A DNA stretch of 64,000 nt from assembly GCF_000720725.1 (NCBI RefSeq), contig NZ_JOCQ01000010.1:1-64000 (forward strand). The letters run 5' to 3'. Position 1 is the stretch's first letter. Each line of letters begins with the position of its first letter. Below, in pieces: positions 51,901 to 63,900 of this stretch. The notes beneath the pieces are model-generated. The model searched no databases. It was not told the origin of the DNA and saw only the letters and a program-made list of their open reading frames with translations. The stretch comes from Streptomyces rimosus subsp. rimosus. Its GTDB lineage: Bacteria > Actinomycetota > Actinomycetes > Streptomycetales > Streptomycetaceae. The translations under genes were made by a program, and so were the position numbers.

Positions 51901-54900
51901 GACGACGGCCAGGACCTGATGCCCGTTGCGGCGCGCGTCCGACAGTCGCTCCAGCACCAGGAATCCGGCGCCTTCGGCCCAGCCGACGCCGTCGGCGGCG
52001 TCGGCGAACGCCTTGCAGCGCCCGTCCGGGGAGAGCCCGCCCTGGCGGGTGAATTCCACGAAGGTCAGCGGCGTCGACATCACCGTCACACCGCCCGCGA
52101 GCGCCAGCGAGCACTCCCCCTGGCGCAGCGACTGCGCGGCCAGGTGCAGCGCCACCAGCGACGACGAGCACGCCGTGTCCACGGTGACCGCGGGTCCTTC
52201 GAACCCGAAGGTGTACGACACCCGGCCCGAGGCGACGCTGCCCGCGCTGCCGCTGCCCTGGTAGCCCTCGAACTCGCGCCCGGAGAGCAGCGTCGAGTAG
52301 TCGTGGTACATGACGCCCGCGAAGACGCCCGTACGGCTGCCGCGCAGCGTGGCCGGGTCCATACCCGCGCGCTCCAGCGCCTCCCAGGACGTCTCCAGCA
52401 GCAGCCGCTGCTGGGCGTCGGTGGTCAGCGCCTCGCGGGGGCTCATGCCGAAGAACTCGGGGTCGAAGTCCGCCGCGTCGTGGAGGAATCCGCCGGAGCG
52501 GGTGGCGATGGCGCCCTCGCGGTCGGGGTCGTAGGTGTCGTCCACCTCCCAGCCGCGGTCGGTGGGGAAGCCGGAGACCGCGTCCGTCCCTTCGGACACC
52601 AGGTTCCACAGGTCCTCGGGCGAGGTGACGCCGCCGGGGAAGCGGCAGCTCATGCCGACGATCACGACCGGGTCGTCCGTCAGGGACGGGAGGGCGGACA
52701 CCGGCAGCGGCGTCCCGGCCTCCGCGCCGAACAGCTCGTCCAGGAGGTGGTCCGCCAGGGCCCCGGCCGTCGGGTAGTCGAACACGGTCGTCGCCGGGAG
52801 CCGCAGGCCGGTGGCCTTGCCCAGCAGGTTGCGGAGTTCGATCGCGGTCAGGGAGTCGAATCCGAGGTCCTGGAAGGCCCGGTCCGGGGCGACCGTCTGC
52901 GGGCTCGCGTGGCCCAGGACGGTCGCGATCTGCGTCCGTACGACATCGAGTAGCGCCTCGCGCCGCTCCGCCGGGGTCAGCCCGTTCAGGCGCTGCGCGA
53001 TGCCGGAGGCCGCGACGGCGCCGGTACGGCGGGTCCTCGTACGGATCAGGCCGCGCAGCAGCGGGAGCACCTCGCCCTGCTCGCGCAGGACCGCCAGGTC
53101 CAGGCGGACGGGGAGCGCCAAGGGCTCCGGGCCGGCGAGGGCGGCGTCGAAGAGCGCCACGCCCTCCTCGGCCGACAACGGGGGCATGCCCTGACGGGCG
53201 ATGCGCTGCACGTCGGCGTCGGTGAGAGTGCCGGTCATGCCGCTGTCCTGCGCCCAGGGGCCCCAGGCCAGGGACACCGCAGGAAGACCTTCCGTACGGC
53301 GGTGGCGGGCCAGCGCGTCCAAGAAGGAGTTACCGGCCGCGTAGTTCGCCTGCCCCGCACTGCCGAAGGTTCCGGCCACGGACGAGAAGACCACGAACGC
53401 TTCCAGGTCCAGAGCCTTGGTGGCTTCGTGCAGGTTCCACGCCGCGTCCACCTTCGGACGCAGTACGGCCGCCAGCCGCTCCGGGGTCAGCGACTCCACC
53501 ACGCCGTCGTCCAGCACACCTGCCGTATGCACGACGGCGGTAGGCACATGACGGGCCATCAGGTGCGTCACGGCAGCCGCGTCGGTCACGTCGCACGCCT
53601 CGACCACCGCCTCGGCACCCAGGTCCCGCAGTTCGGCCACGAGATCCTGTACGCCATCGGCGGCCGGGCCCCGGCGGCTGACCAGCAGCAGACTCCGTAC
53701 GCCGTGCTCCGCCACCAGGTGCCGGGCGATGACCTGGCCCAGACCACCCGTGCCTCCAGTGATCAGCACCGTGCCGGACGGGTCCCACGCCATCGCCTGC
53801 CGCTGCGTCTGCGACCGGACCAGCCGTGCCGCCAGCACCTCTCCCTCGCGCACCAGCAGGTCGGGCTCGTCGGTCGCCAGCGCCTGCGGCAAGTCCGTCA
53901 CATCGGCGTCGTCCGCCAGGTCCACCAGGCCGAAGCGGCCCGGGTTCTCCGACTGCGCCGACCGCACCAGACCGCGTACGGCGGCGCCCGCGAGATCCGC
54001 GCCGGCGACCGCCCCGCGCGTCACGAACACCAGGCGCGAGGTGGCGAACCGGTCGTCGGCCAGCCACGACCGGACCATGTCCAGCGCCCATGCGGCCGCC
54101 GCGTGGACGGCGTCCACCGTCGCGGCGGTGCCGGCGGGCGGCGCGACCAGGACGGTCCCGGGCACGGCCGTGCCGGTCAGGGACTCCAGGTCCGCGTACG
54201 TCCGCAGCGGCTCGCCCTCCGGGCCGGTGCCCGGCTCGACGCGCTCGTCCGTGAGCACGACGGGGGCCCATTCGACCGTGAAGAGGGCGTCACGGTCCGC
54301 GGTCCGCAGTTGCTCGGTCGAGAGCGGACGTATCACCAGCGAATCCACGGAGGCGACCGGCGCGCCGGAGGTGTCCGCGATCGCGACCGACATCGCGCCG
54401 GCCGCGCCGCGGATGCGGACGCGCAGGTGGGAGGCGCCGGTGGCGTGCAGCGTCACGCCGTTCCACGAGAACGGGACGGCGCCCGCCTCGCCACCGCCCA
54501 GGGCCGCCGCGTGCAGCGCGGCGTCGAAGAGGGCGGGGTGCAGGCCGTACGCGTCGCCGTCGGTGCCCTCGGGGAGCGCCACCTCGGCGTAGATGTCCTC
54601 GCCCGCCGGAGGCCATACGGCAGCGTCGAAGGAGGCCGTGGTGGTACCGGTGGTGACCGCGCCCTCGGCGTGCAGCGTCCAGGGGGCCTCGCCCTCGCGG
54701 GAATGCACCGACACCGGTCGGCGTCCGTCGTCGTCTGGCTCGCCCACCCATACCTGTACCTGGACCGCGCCGCCTGAAGCAGGCAGCACCAAGGGCGCGG
54801 CCAGGGTCAGCTCCTCCAGCAGGTCGCAGCCAACCTCGTCGGCCGCCCGCAGCACCAGTTCGACCAGCGCCGTACCGGGGACCAGGACAGACCCCAGCAC

Positions 54901-57900
54901 CACATGATCCGCCAGCCACGGATGCGACGACCGCCAGCTCCACCGCCGCACCCAGCAACGGATGCCCCGCCGAACCCAGCCCCGCCGACCGCACATCACC
55001 CGCACGCGCCGCACCACCCGACGGCCAGAACCGCTCATGCTGGAACGCATACGTCGGCAGATCCACCCACCGCGCACCCGAACCCGCGAACTGCACCGTC
55101 CAGTCCACGTCGGCGCCCCGGACGTACAGCTGGGCCAGGGCGCCCAGCAGCGTCGTTTCCTCGGGCCGGTCCTTGCGCAGGACGGGGGCGAGTACGGCCT
55201 CGTCCGGTGCCGACTCCCGGGCCATCGCCGTCAGCACACTGTCGGGGCCGAGTTCCAGGAACCGCGTCGCCCCTGCCGCCCACAGCGCCCCGATCCCGTC
55301 CGCGAAGCGCACTGCCTCGCGGACGTGCCGGACCCAGTAGTCGGCGTGGGCGAGCTGGCCGGGTTCGGCGAGTTCACCCGTCAGGTTGGAGACGACGGGG
55401 ATCGCCGGCGTGCCGAACGACAGCCGTGCCACGACCGTACGGAAGTCCTCCAGCATCGGCTCCATGAGGGGCGAGTGGAAGGCGTGCGAGACCCGCAGGC
55501 GGGTGGCTTTGCGGCCCTCGTTCTCGAAGTGCTGAGCGATGGTGAGTACGGCGTCCTCCGCGCCCGAGACCACGACCGACGACGGACCGTTGATGGCCGC
55601 GATCGACACGCCCTCCGTCAGGTACGGAAGAATCTCGTCCTCCGTCGCCCGGATCGCCACCATCGCCCCGCCGCCGGGCAGCGCCTGCATCAGCCGGCCA
55701 CGTGCCGCCACCAGCGCACAGGCGTCGCCCAACGAGAACACCCCGGCGACATGCGCCGCCGCGACCTCACCGATCGAATGCCCGGCCACGAAATCCGCGT
55801 GGACGCCCCACGATTCCGCCAGCCGGTACAGCGCCACCTCGATGGCGAACAGTCCCGCCTGCGCGTACGCGGTCTGGTTCAGCAGCTCCGCGTCCTCGCC
55901 CCAGACGACCTCCCGCAGGGGACGGTCCAGGTGCTCGTCCAACGCGGCGCACACCGCGTCGAACGCCTCCGCGAAGACGGGGTAACGGCCGTACAACTCC
56001 TGCCCCATGCCCAGGCGTTGCGAGCCCTGGCCGGAGAACAGGAAGGCCGTCTTCCCCACACCGGCCGGGCCTTCCGCCAGGCCGGGGTCGGTCTCGCCCA
56101 CCACGAGTGCGGACAGGGCCCGCACCAGTGCGTCGCGGTCCTGGCCCCACACCACGGCACGGTGGGAGAACTTCGTCCGTCCCGTCACCAGCGAGTGGCC
56201 GATGTCCCGGGTGGACAGCGAGTCGTGGCCGGTGACCAGGGGCAGCAGGCGTGCCGCCTGGCCGCGCAGCGCGGCCTCGTTCCTCCCGGACAGCACCCAC
56301 GCCAGCGCGCCGGGCTCGGTCAACGGGATGTCCGTTCCGGCGTCGGCCGGGACCAGCTCGGGCTGTTCCAGGATGACGTGCGCGTTGGTGCCGCTGATGC
56401 CGAAGGAGGAGACACCCGCACGGCGCGGCCCGTCGCCCTGCGGCCACTCGGCCGCGGAGGTCAGCAGCTCAACGGCGCCCGCGCCCCAGTCCACATGGGT
56501 CGAGGGCGCATCGACGTGCAGCGTCTGCGGGAGTACGCCGTGGTGCATGGCCTGCACCATCTTGATCACGCCCGCGACGCCCGCGGCCGCCTGCGAGTGG
56601 CCGATGTTGGACTTCACCGAGCCCAGCAGCAGGGGGCGGTCCTCGGGCCGCTCCTGGCCGTACGTGGCCAGCAGCGCCTGGGCCTCGATCGGGTCGCCCA
56701 GGGCCGTCCCCGTACCGTGGCCCTCGACCACGTCCACATCCGCCGCGGACAGTCCCGCGCTCGCCAGCGCCTGCCGGATGACCCGCTGCTGCGACGGGCC
56801 GTTGGGCGCCGTCAGGCCGTTGGACGCGCCGTCCTGGTTCACCGCGGAACCCCGTACCACCGCGAGCACCCGGTGGCCGTTGCGGCGCGCGTCCGACAGT
56901 CGCTCCAGCACCAGCATGCCGACACCCTCGCCCCAGCCGACACCGTCGGCCGCCTCGGCGAACGCCTTGCAGCGGCCGTCCGCCGACAGGCCCCGCTGCC
57001 GCGAGAAGTCCACGAACGTCGTGGGCGTCGACATCACCGTCACACCGCCCGCCATGGCCAGCGAGCACTCACCGGAGCGCAGCGCCTGTGCGGCCAGGTG
57101 CAGGGCGACCAGCGACGACGAGCACGCCGTGTCGACCGTGACCGCGGGGCCTTCGAAGCCGAACGTGTACGACACGCGGCCGGAGGCGATGCTGGCCGCG
57201 CTGCCGTTGCCCCGGTAGCCCTCGTACTGGTCGCCGACCATGATCTCGCTGTAGTCGGTGTACATCACGCCCGCGAAGACGCCCGTACGGCTGCCCCGGA
57301 GCGTGGCCGGGTCCATACCCGCGCGCTCCAGCGCCTCCCAGGTCGTCTCCAGCAGCAGCCGCTGCTGCGCGTCCGTCGCCAGGGCTTCCCGGGGGCTCAT
57401 CCCGAAGAACTCGGGGTCGAAGTCCCCTGCCTCGTGCAGGAATCCACCGGAGCGGGTGTAGGAGGTGCCGAGCGTTTCGGGGTCGGGGTTGTAGAGCGCG
57501 TCCACGTCCCAGCCGCGGTCGGCCGGGAAGTCCGATACGGCGTCCACGCCGTCCGACACCAGCCGCCACAGGTCCTCGGGCGAGGTGACCCCGCCCGGGT
57601 AACGGCAGCTCATCCCGACGATCACCACCGGATCGTCGGCCGCGGCCGTCGGCAGCTGCGCCGGCACCGCCTCGTCGGCCGCCGTCCGCGCGCTGAACAG
57701 CTCGTCCAGCAGGAAGTCGACGAGCGTACCGGCCGTGGGGTAGTCGAAGACGGTGGTCGCCGAGAGGCGCATGCCCGTCGCCTTGTTGAGCCGGTTGCGC
57801 AGCTCGACGCCGGTCAGCGAGTCGAAGCCGAGCTCCTGGAAGGCGCGGTCGGGGTCGACCGTGTCCGGGCTCGCGTGGCCCAGGACCGTCGCCACCTGCG

Positions 57901-60900
57901 TCCGTACGACATCCAGCAGTGCCTCGCGCCGCTCCGCCGGGGACAGCCCGGACAGGCGCTCCACCAGCCCGGCGACCGCGGCCGATCCGGCGACCGCCGA
58001 ACGCCGCGCGCGGGTCCTGATCAGGCTGCGCAGCAGCGGGGACACCTCGCCCTGCTCGCGCAGGGTCGCCAGGTCGAGCCGGACGGGGAGCGCCATGGGC
58101 TCGGGCCCGCCGACGGCTGCGTCGAAGAGGGCCATGCCCTCTTCGGCCGACAACGGGGGCATGCCCTGACGGGCGATGCGCTGCACGTCGGCGTCGGTGA
58201 GGGTGCCGGTCATGCCGCTGTCCTGCGCCCAGGGGCCCCAGGCGAGCGACGTGGCCGGAAGGCCCTGTGTCCGGCGGTGGTGGGCCAGCGCGTCCAGGAA
58301 GGCGTTGCCCGCCGCGTAGTTCGCCTGCCCCGCACTGCCGATCGTCCCGGCAACGGAGGAGAAGACCACGAATGCTTGCAGGTCCAGGTCCTTGGTGGCC
58401 TCGTGCAGGTTCCAGGCCGCGTCCACCTTCGGGCGCAGTACGGCCGCCAGCCGCTCCGGGGACAGGGACTCCACCACACCGTCGTCCAGCACGCCTGCCG
58501 TGTGTACGACGGCGGTGGGCGTGTGACGGGCGATCAGGTCGGTCACGGCTGCCGCGTCGGTCACGTCGCATGCCTCGACCACCGCCTCGGCGCCGCTCTC
58601 CCGCAGTTCGGCTACGAGATCCTGTACGCCATCGGCGGCCGGGCCGCTCCGGCTGACCAGCAGCAGGCTCCGTACGCCGTGCTCCGCCACCAGATGCCGG
58701 GCCACGATCCGGCCGAGACCGCCCGTACCACCGGTGATCAACACCGTGCTGCGGCTCGTCCGACAGCAACGCCGACGTCGCCGGCACCACATCGGCGTCG
58801 TCCTCCACGTCCAGCAGCCCGAAGCGCCCCGGATGCTCCGACTGCGCCGACCGCACCAGACCCCACACCGCAGCACCCGCGAGATCCGCACCCGACACCG
58901 CACCCCGCGTCACAAACACCAGGCGCGAAGCGGCGAACCGGTCGTCCGCCAGCCACGACCGGACCATGCCCAGCGCCTCGGCCGCCGCGGCGTGCACCGA
59001 CTCCACCGTCCCGGCGGCGCCGATCGTCGACGCGAACAGCACCGCGCCCGGCACGGTTCCGCCCGCGGCCAGGGCCTCCAGGTCCGCGTACTGCTCGAAC
59101 GACGGGTCCGCGAGGGAGCCGACCACCGCGATGGTCTCCCCAGCCGGATCGGCGGAAAGCCGTACGGGATTCCACCGGAGCCGGAACAGGGCGTCGCGGC
59201 CGACCGTGTTCGTACCGCTTTCCCACTGGTCCGCGGAGACCGCCCGTACGGCGAGAGCGCCGATGGTGGCGACGGGCCCGCCCGTGGTGTCGGCGACGTC
59301 CACGGACACCGTGTCGCCGCCGTGCCGGGTGATCCGCACCCGTACCGCCGCGGCGCCGGAGGCGTGGAGCGAGACGCCTTCCCAGGAGAAGGGCACGACC
59401 TGCCCGTGGGTTCCCTCGACGTTGACGATGTGCAGGGCCGCGTCGAGCAGCGCCGGGTGCAGGCCGTAGTCGGGCGCGTCGCCCTCGGCCTCGTCGGGCA
59501 GGGCGACCTCGGCGAAGACCTCGTCGCCCCGGCGCCATGCGGCGCGCAGGCCCTGGAAGTGCGGGCCGTAGTCGAATCCGCGGTCCGCCAGGCCCGGGTA
59601 GAGGCCGGTCAGGTCGACGGGCTCGGCGTCGGCGGGCGGCCAGGCAGCGGCGAAGTCGATGTCGGTCGCGGCCGGCTGCGGGCCGGTGGCGAGTGTGCCG
59701 GTGGCGTGCTGCACCCACGGATGAGCGCCGTCGCCCTCCATCCTGGAGCGCGCGCCGAATGTGCGGCGGCCCGTCTCGTCGGCGGGCCCCACGCGCAGTT
59801 GGAGGTGCACTCCGCCGTGCTCGGGCAGGACGAGCGGGGCGGCCAGGGTCAGTTCGTCCACGCGGTCGCAGCCCGCCTCGTCGGCGGCGCGGATCGCGAG
59901 TTCGACGAAGGCCGTGCCCGGCAGCAGCACCGAGCCCATGACGGCGTGTCCGGCCAGCCAGGGGTGGGTGGCGAGTGACAGGCGTGTGGTGAACAGCAGG
60001 CCGTCGCCGTCGGGCAGTTCCAGGGCGGCGCTGAGCAGGGGGTGTCCGGTGGCTTCGAGGCCGGCGGCGCCGAGGTCTCCGGTCCGGGCGAGGTCGGGGG
60101 TCGGCCAGAACCGCTGGTGCTGGAAGGCATACGTCGGCAGGTCGACGGCGTGCGCGTCCCGGCCGGCGAGGTACGCGGGCCAGTCGATCGCGGTGCCGTG
60201 TACGTGCAGTTCCGTCAGGGCCGCGAGGAGCGTCGTCTCCTCGGGGCGGTCCTTGCGCAGTACGGGGACGAGCACGGTCTCCTCGGGAGCGTTCCCGTCG
60301 GCGGCGCCGTCCGGCAGCGACTCGCGTGCCATCGCCGAGAGCGTGCCGTCGGGCCCCAGCTCCAGGAAGCGCGTCACGCCCTGCGCGCGCAGGGCGCGGA
60401 CGCCGTCGGCGAACCGTACCGCCGAGCGGACGTGGGTCACCCAGTACTCGGCGGTGCGCAGCTGGTCGGGGGTGGCGGGTTCGCCGGTGACGTTCGAGAC
60501 GACGGTCAGCGACGGCTCGCCGTAGGACAGTCCCTCGGCGACGGCGCGGAAGTCCTCCAGCATGGGGTCCATCAGGGGCGAGTGGAAGGCGTGCGAGACC
60601 CGCAGCCTGCTGGTCTTGCGGCCATCCGCCGTGAAATGCGCCGCTATCGCGAGGACAGCGTCCTCCGCGCCCGAGATCACGACCGACGACGGACCGTTGA
60701 TGGCCGCGATCGACACACCGTCCGTCAGGTGCGGAAGGATCTCGTCCTCCGTCGCGCGGATCGCCACCATGGCCCCGCCGCCGGGCAGCGCCTGCATCAG
60801 CCGGCCGCGTGCCGCCACCAGCGCACAGGCGTCGTCCAGCGAGAACACCCCGGCGACATGTGCCGCGGCGATCTCGCCGACGGAGTGCCCGGCCACGTAC

Positions 60901-63900
60901 TGCGGCCGTACGCCCCAGGACTCCACGAGCCGGAAGAGGGCCACCTCGATGGCGAACAGCCCGGCCTGTGCGTACGCGGTCTGGTTCAGCAGCTCCGCGT
61001 CCTCGCCCCAGACGACCTCCCGCAGGGGGCGGTCCAGATGCTCGTCCAACGCGGCGCACACCGCGTCGAACGCCTCCGTGAAAACGGGGTAACGTCCGCA
61101 CAACCCCCGCCCCATACCCAAGCGTTGGGATCCCTGGCCGGAGAAGAGGACGGCGTCCGGGCCTGGCCGGGCGGTGCCGGTGGCCGTGGCGGGGTCGGGC
61201 TCGCCCTCGGCCAGTGCGGTCAGGGCGCGCAGCGCGGTGCCGTGGTCGTCGGCGCGGACGGCCGCGCGGTGGGTGAAGGCCGTACGGCGCGTCATCAGCG
61301 TGTACGCGGTGTCCGCGAGCCCGGGCGCGGAAGCGCGGTCGAGGTGGGCGCGCAGTCGGGCCGCCTGGGCACGCAGGGCGCTCTCGCTCTTGGCGGAGAG
61401 CAGCAGCGGTACCGGCCCGTCGGGGGCGGTGGCGGCGGGCGTCGCGGGTTCCGTGACCGGGTCCGGTTCGGGCAGCTCCAGGACCACGTGCGCGTTGGTG
61501 CCGCTGATGCCGAACGCGGAGACGGCGCTGCGCCGGGGGTGGCCGGTCGCGGGCCAGTCGGTGTTCTCGGTGAGCAGTTCGACGGCGCCCGCGGTCCAGT
61601 CGACGTGGCCGGTGGGCTCGTCGAGGTGGAGGGTGCGCGGCAGTACGCCGTGCCGCATCGCCAGGACCATCTTCATCACGCCCGCCGCACCGGCGGCGGC
61701 CTGGGTGTGGCCGAGGTTGGACTTCACCGCGCCCAGCAGCAGCGGCTGCCCGTCCGGCCGTCCCTGGCCGTAGGTGGCGAGCAGCGCCTGGGCCTCGATC
61801 GGGTCGCCGAGGGTGGTGCCGGTGCCGTGCGCCTCCACGGCGTCGACCTCGGAGGCGTCCAGCCGGGCGTTGGCCAGGGCCTGGCGGATCACCCGCTGCT
61901 GGGACGGGCCGCTGGGGGCGCTCAGGCCGTTGGACGCGCCGTCCTGGTTGACGGCGGAGCCGCGTACGACGGCGAGGACCTGGTGGCCGTTGCGGCGGGC
62001 GTCGCTGAGCCGTTCCACCAGCAGCAGGCCGACGCCCTCACTCCAGCCGGTGCCGTCGGCGGCGGCCGCGAACGGCTTGCAGCGGCCGTCGGGGGACAGT
62101 CCGCGCTGCCGGGCGAACTCCACGAAGGAGGACGGCGTGGACATCACCGTCACGCCGCCGGCGACCGCCAGGGTGCACTCGCCCTGGCGCAGCGCCTGCG
62201 CGGCCATGTGCAGGGCCACCAGCGCGGAGGAGCACGCCGTGTCCACCGTGACGGCCGGTCCTTCGAAGCCGAAGGTGTAGGAGACGCGGCCGGAGACGAC
62301 GCTCATCGCGTTGCCGGTGATCCGGTGGCCGCCGGAGTCGTCCTGTGCCGCGTCCAGGACCGTGCCGTAGTCCTGGGTGTTGGTGCCCGCGAAGACACCG
62401 GTGCTGCTGCCGCGCAGCGTCTCCGGGTCGATGCCGGCCTGTTCGAGGACTTCCCAGGTGGTCTCCAGGAGCAGCCGCTGCTGCGGGTCCATGGTGAGGG
62501 CCTCGCGCGGCGAGATGCCGAAGAAGTCCGCGTCGAAGCCGGCCACGCCGTCCAGGAAGCCGCCGTCGCGGGTGTAGCTGGTGCCCTGGTGGTCGGGGTC
62601 GGGGTGGTAGATCCGGTCCAGGTCCCAGCCGCGGTCGGCGGGCATCCGGGTGATGGCGTCGCCGCCCTCGGCGAGCAGGCGCCACAGGGCCTCGGGCGAG
62701 TCCACGCCGCCGGGGAAGCGGCAGGCCATGCCGACGATCGCCACGGGTTCGTCGAGGGCGGCGGCCGACGCCCGTACGGCCGTGGCGGGGCCCGCGGCGC
62801 CCAGGACCTCGGAGCGCAGGTACGCGGCGACCGCGACGGTCGAGGGGTGGTCGTACAGCAGGGTGGCGGGCAGCCGCAGGCCGGTGGCGGCGGAGAGCCG
62901 GTTGCGCAGGTCGACCGACATCAGCGAGTCGAAGCCCTGCTCGCGGAAGGCGCGCTGGGCGTCGACGGTGTCCGGTGTGGGGTGTCCGAGGACCTTCGCG
63001 GCCTCTTCCCTGACCATGGCCGCGAGCGCCTGTTCCTGCTCGGCGGGCGGCAGGGAGCCGATCCGGTCGCGCAGCGGGGAGCGTTCGCGGCGCGGGCCGT
63101 CCGCGGGGCCGAGCGCGCGGCGGGCCTCGGGCAGGTCGCCGATGAGGGGGCTGGGGCGGACGGCGGTCAGGGCCGGGGCGTACGCGCTCCAGTCGATGTC
63201 CGCCACGGTCACGTGCGTCATGTCCTGGGCGAGGGCCTGGCGCAGGGCGGCGAGCGCGGGGGCCGCGGCCATGGGCAGCAGTCCGTCGCGGCTCAGCCGG
63301 TCGGCCGCGTCGCTGTCCGTGGCCATGCCCTCGCCCGCCCAGGGGCCCCAGGACACGGAGGTGGCCGTCAGGCCTTGGCGGCGGCGGTGTGCGGCGAGGG
63401 CGTCCAGGTGGGCGTTGGCGGCGGCGTAGCCGGCCTGTCCGGCGTTGCCCAGGACGCCGACGATCGAGGAGAACAGCACGAAAAGGTCCAGGTCCAGGCC
63501 CTGGGTGAGGTCGTGCAGGTTGTGGGCGGCGGTGGCCTTGGGGCGCAGCACGGTCTCGAAGCGCTCGGGGGTGAGCGCGGCCAGTACGCCGTCGTCCAGG
63601 ACGCCCGCGGCGTGGACGACGCCGGTCAGCGGCAGCTCCGGCGGGATGTCCGCGAGGACGGCCGCCAGCGCTTCGCGGTCGGCGGCGTCGCAGGCGGCGA
63701 GGGTGACCTTGACGCCCCGGTCGGTGAGCGCGGCGGCGAGTTCCTGGGCGCCGGGTGCCTGCGGGCCGCGGCGGCCGGTGAGCACGAGGTGTTCGGCTCC
63801 GGCGTCGGCCAGCCAGTGGGCGAGGTGGCCGCCGAGGGCGCCGGTGCCGCCGGTGACCAGGACGGTGCCGTGGATGCTCCACCGGGCGCCGGCGTCGCCG

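Noticed and set aside
47673..58750. Loss of DH and KR function by natural pseudogenisation
   Set aside because: The breaks share junctions across modules and the remaining domains keep all catalytic residues, which fits assembly collapse better.
54962..59332. A 1456-codon plus-strand frame
   Set aside because: Antisense to the PKS modules; low-complexity Arg/Gly/Val composition is typical of shadow frames.
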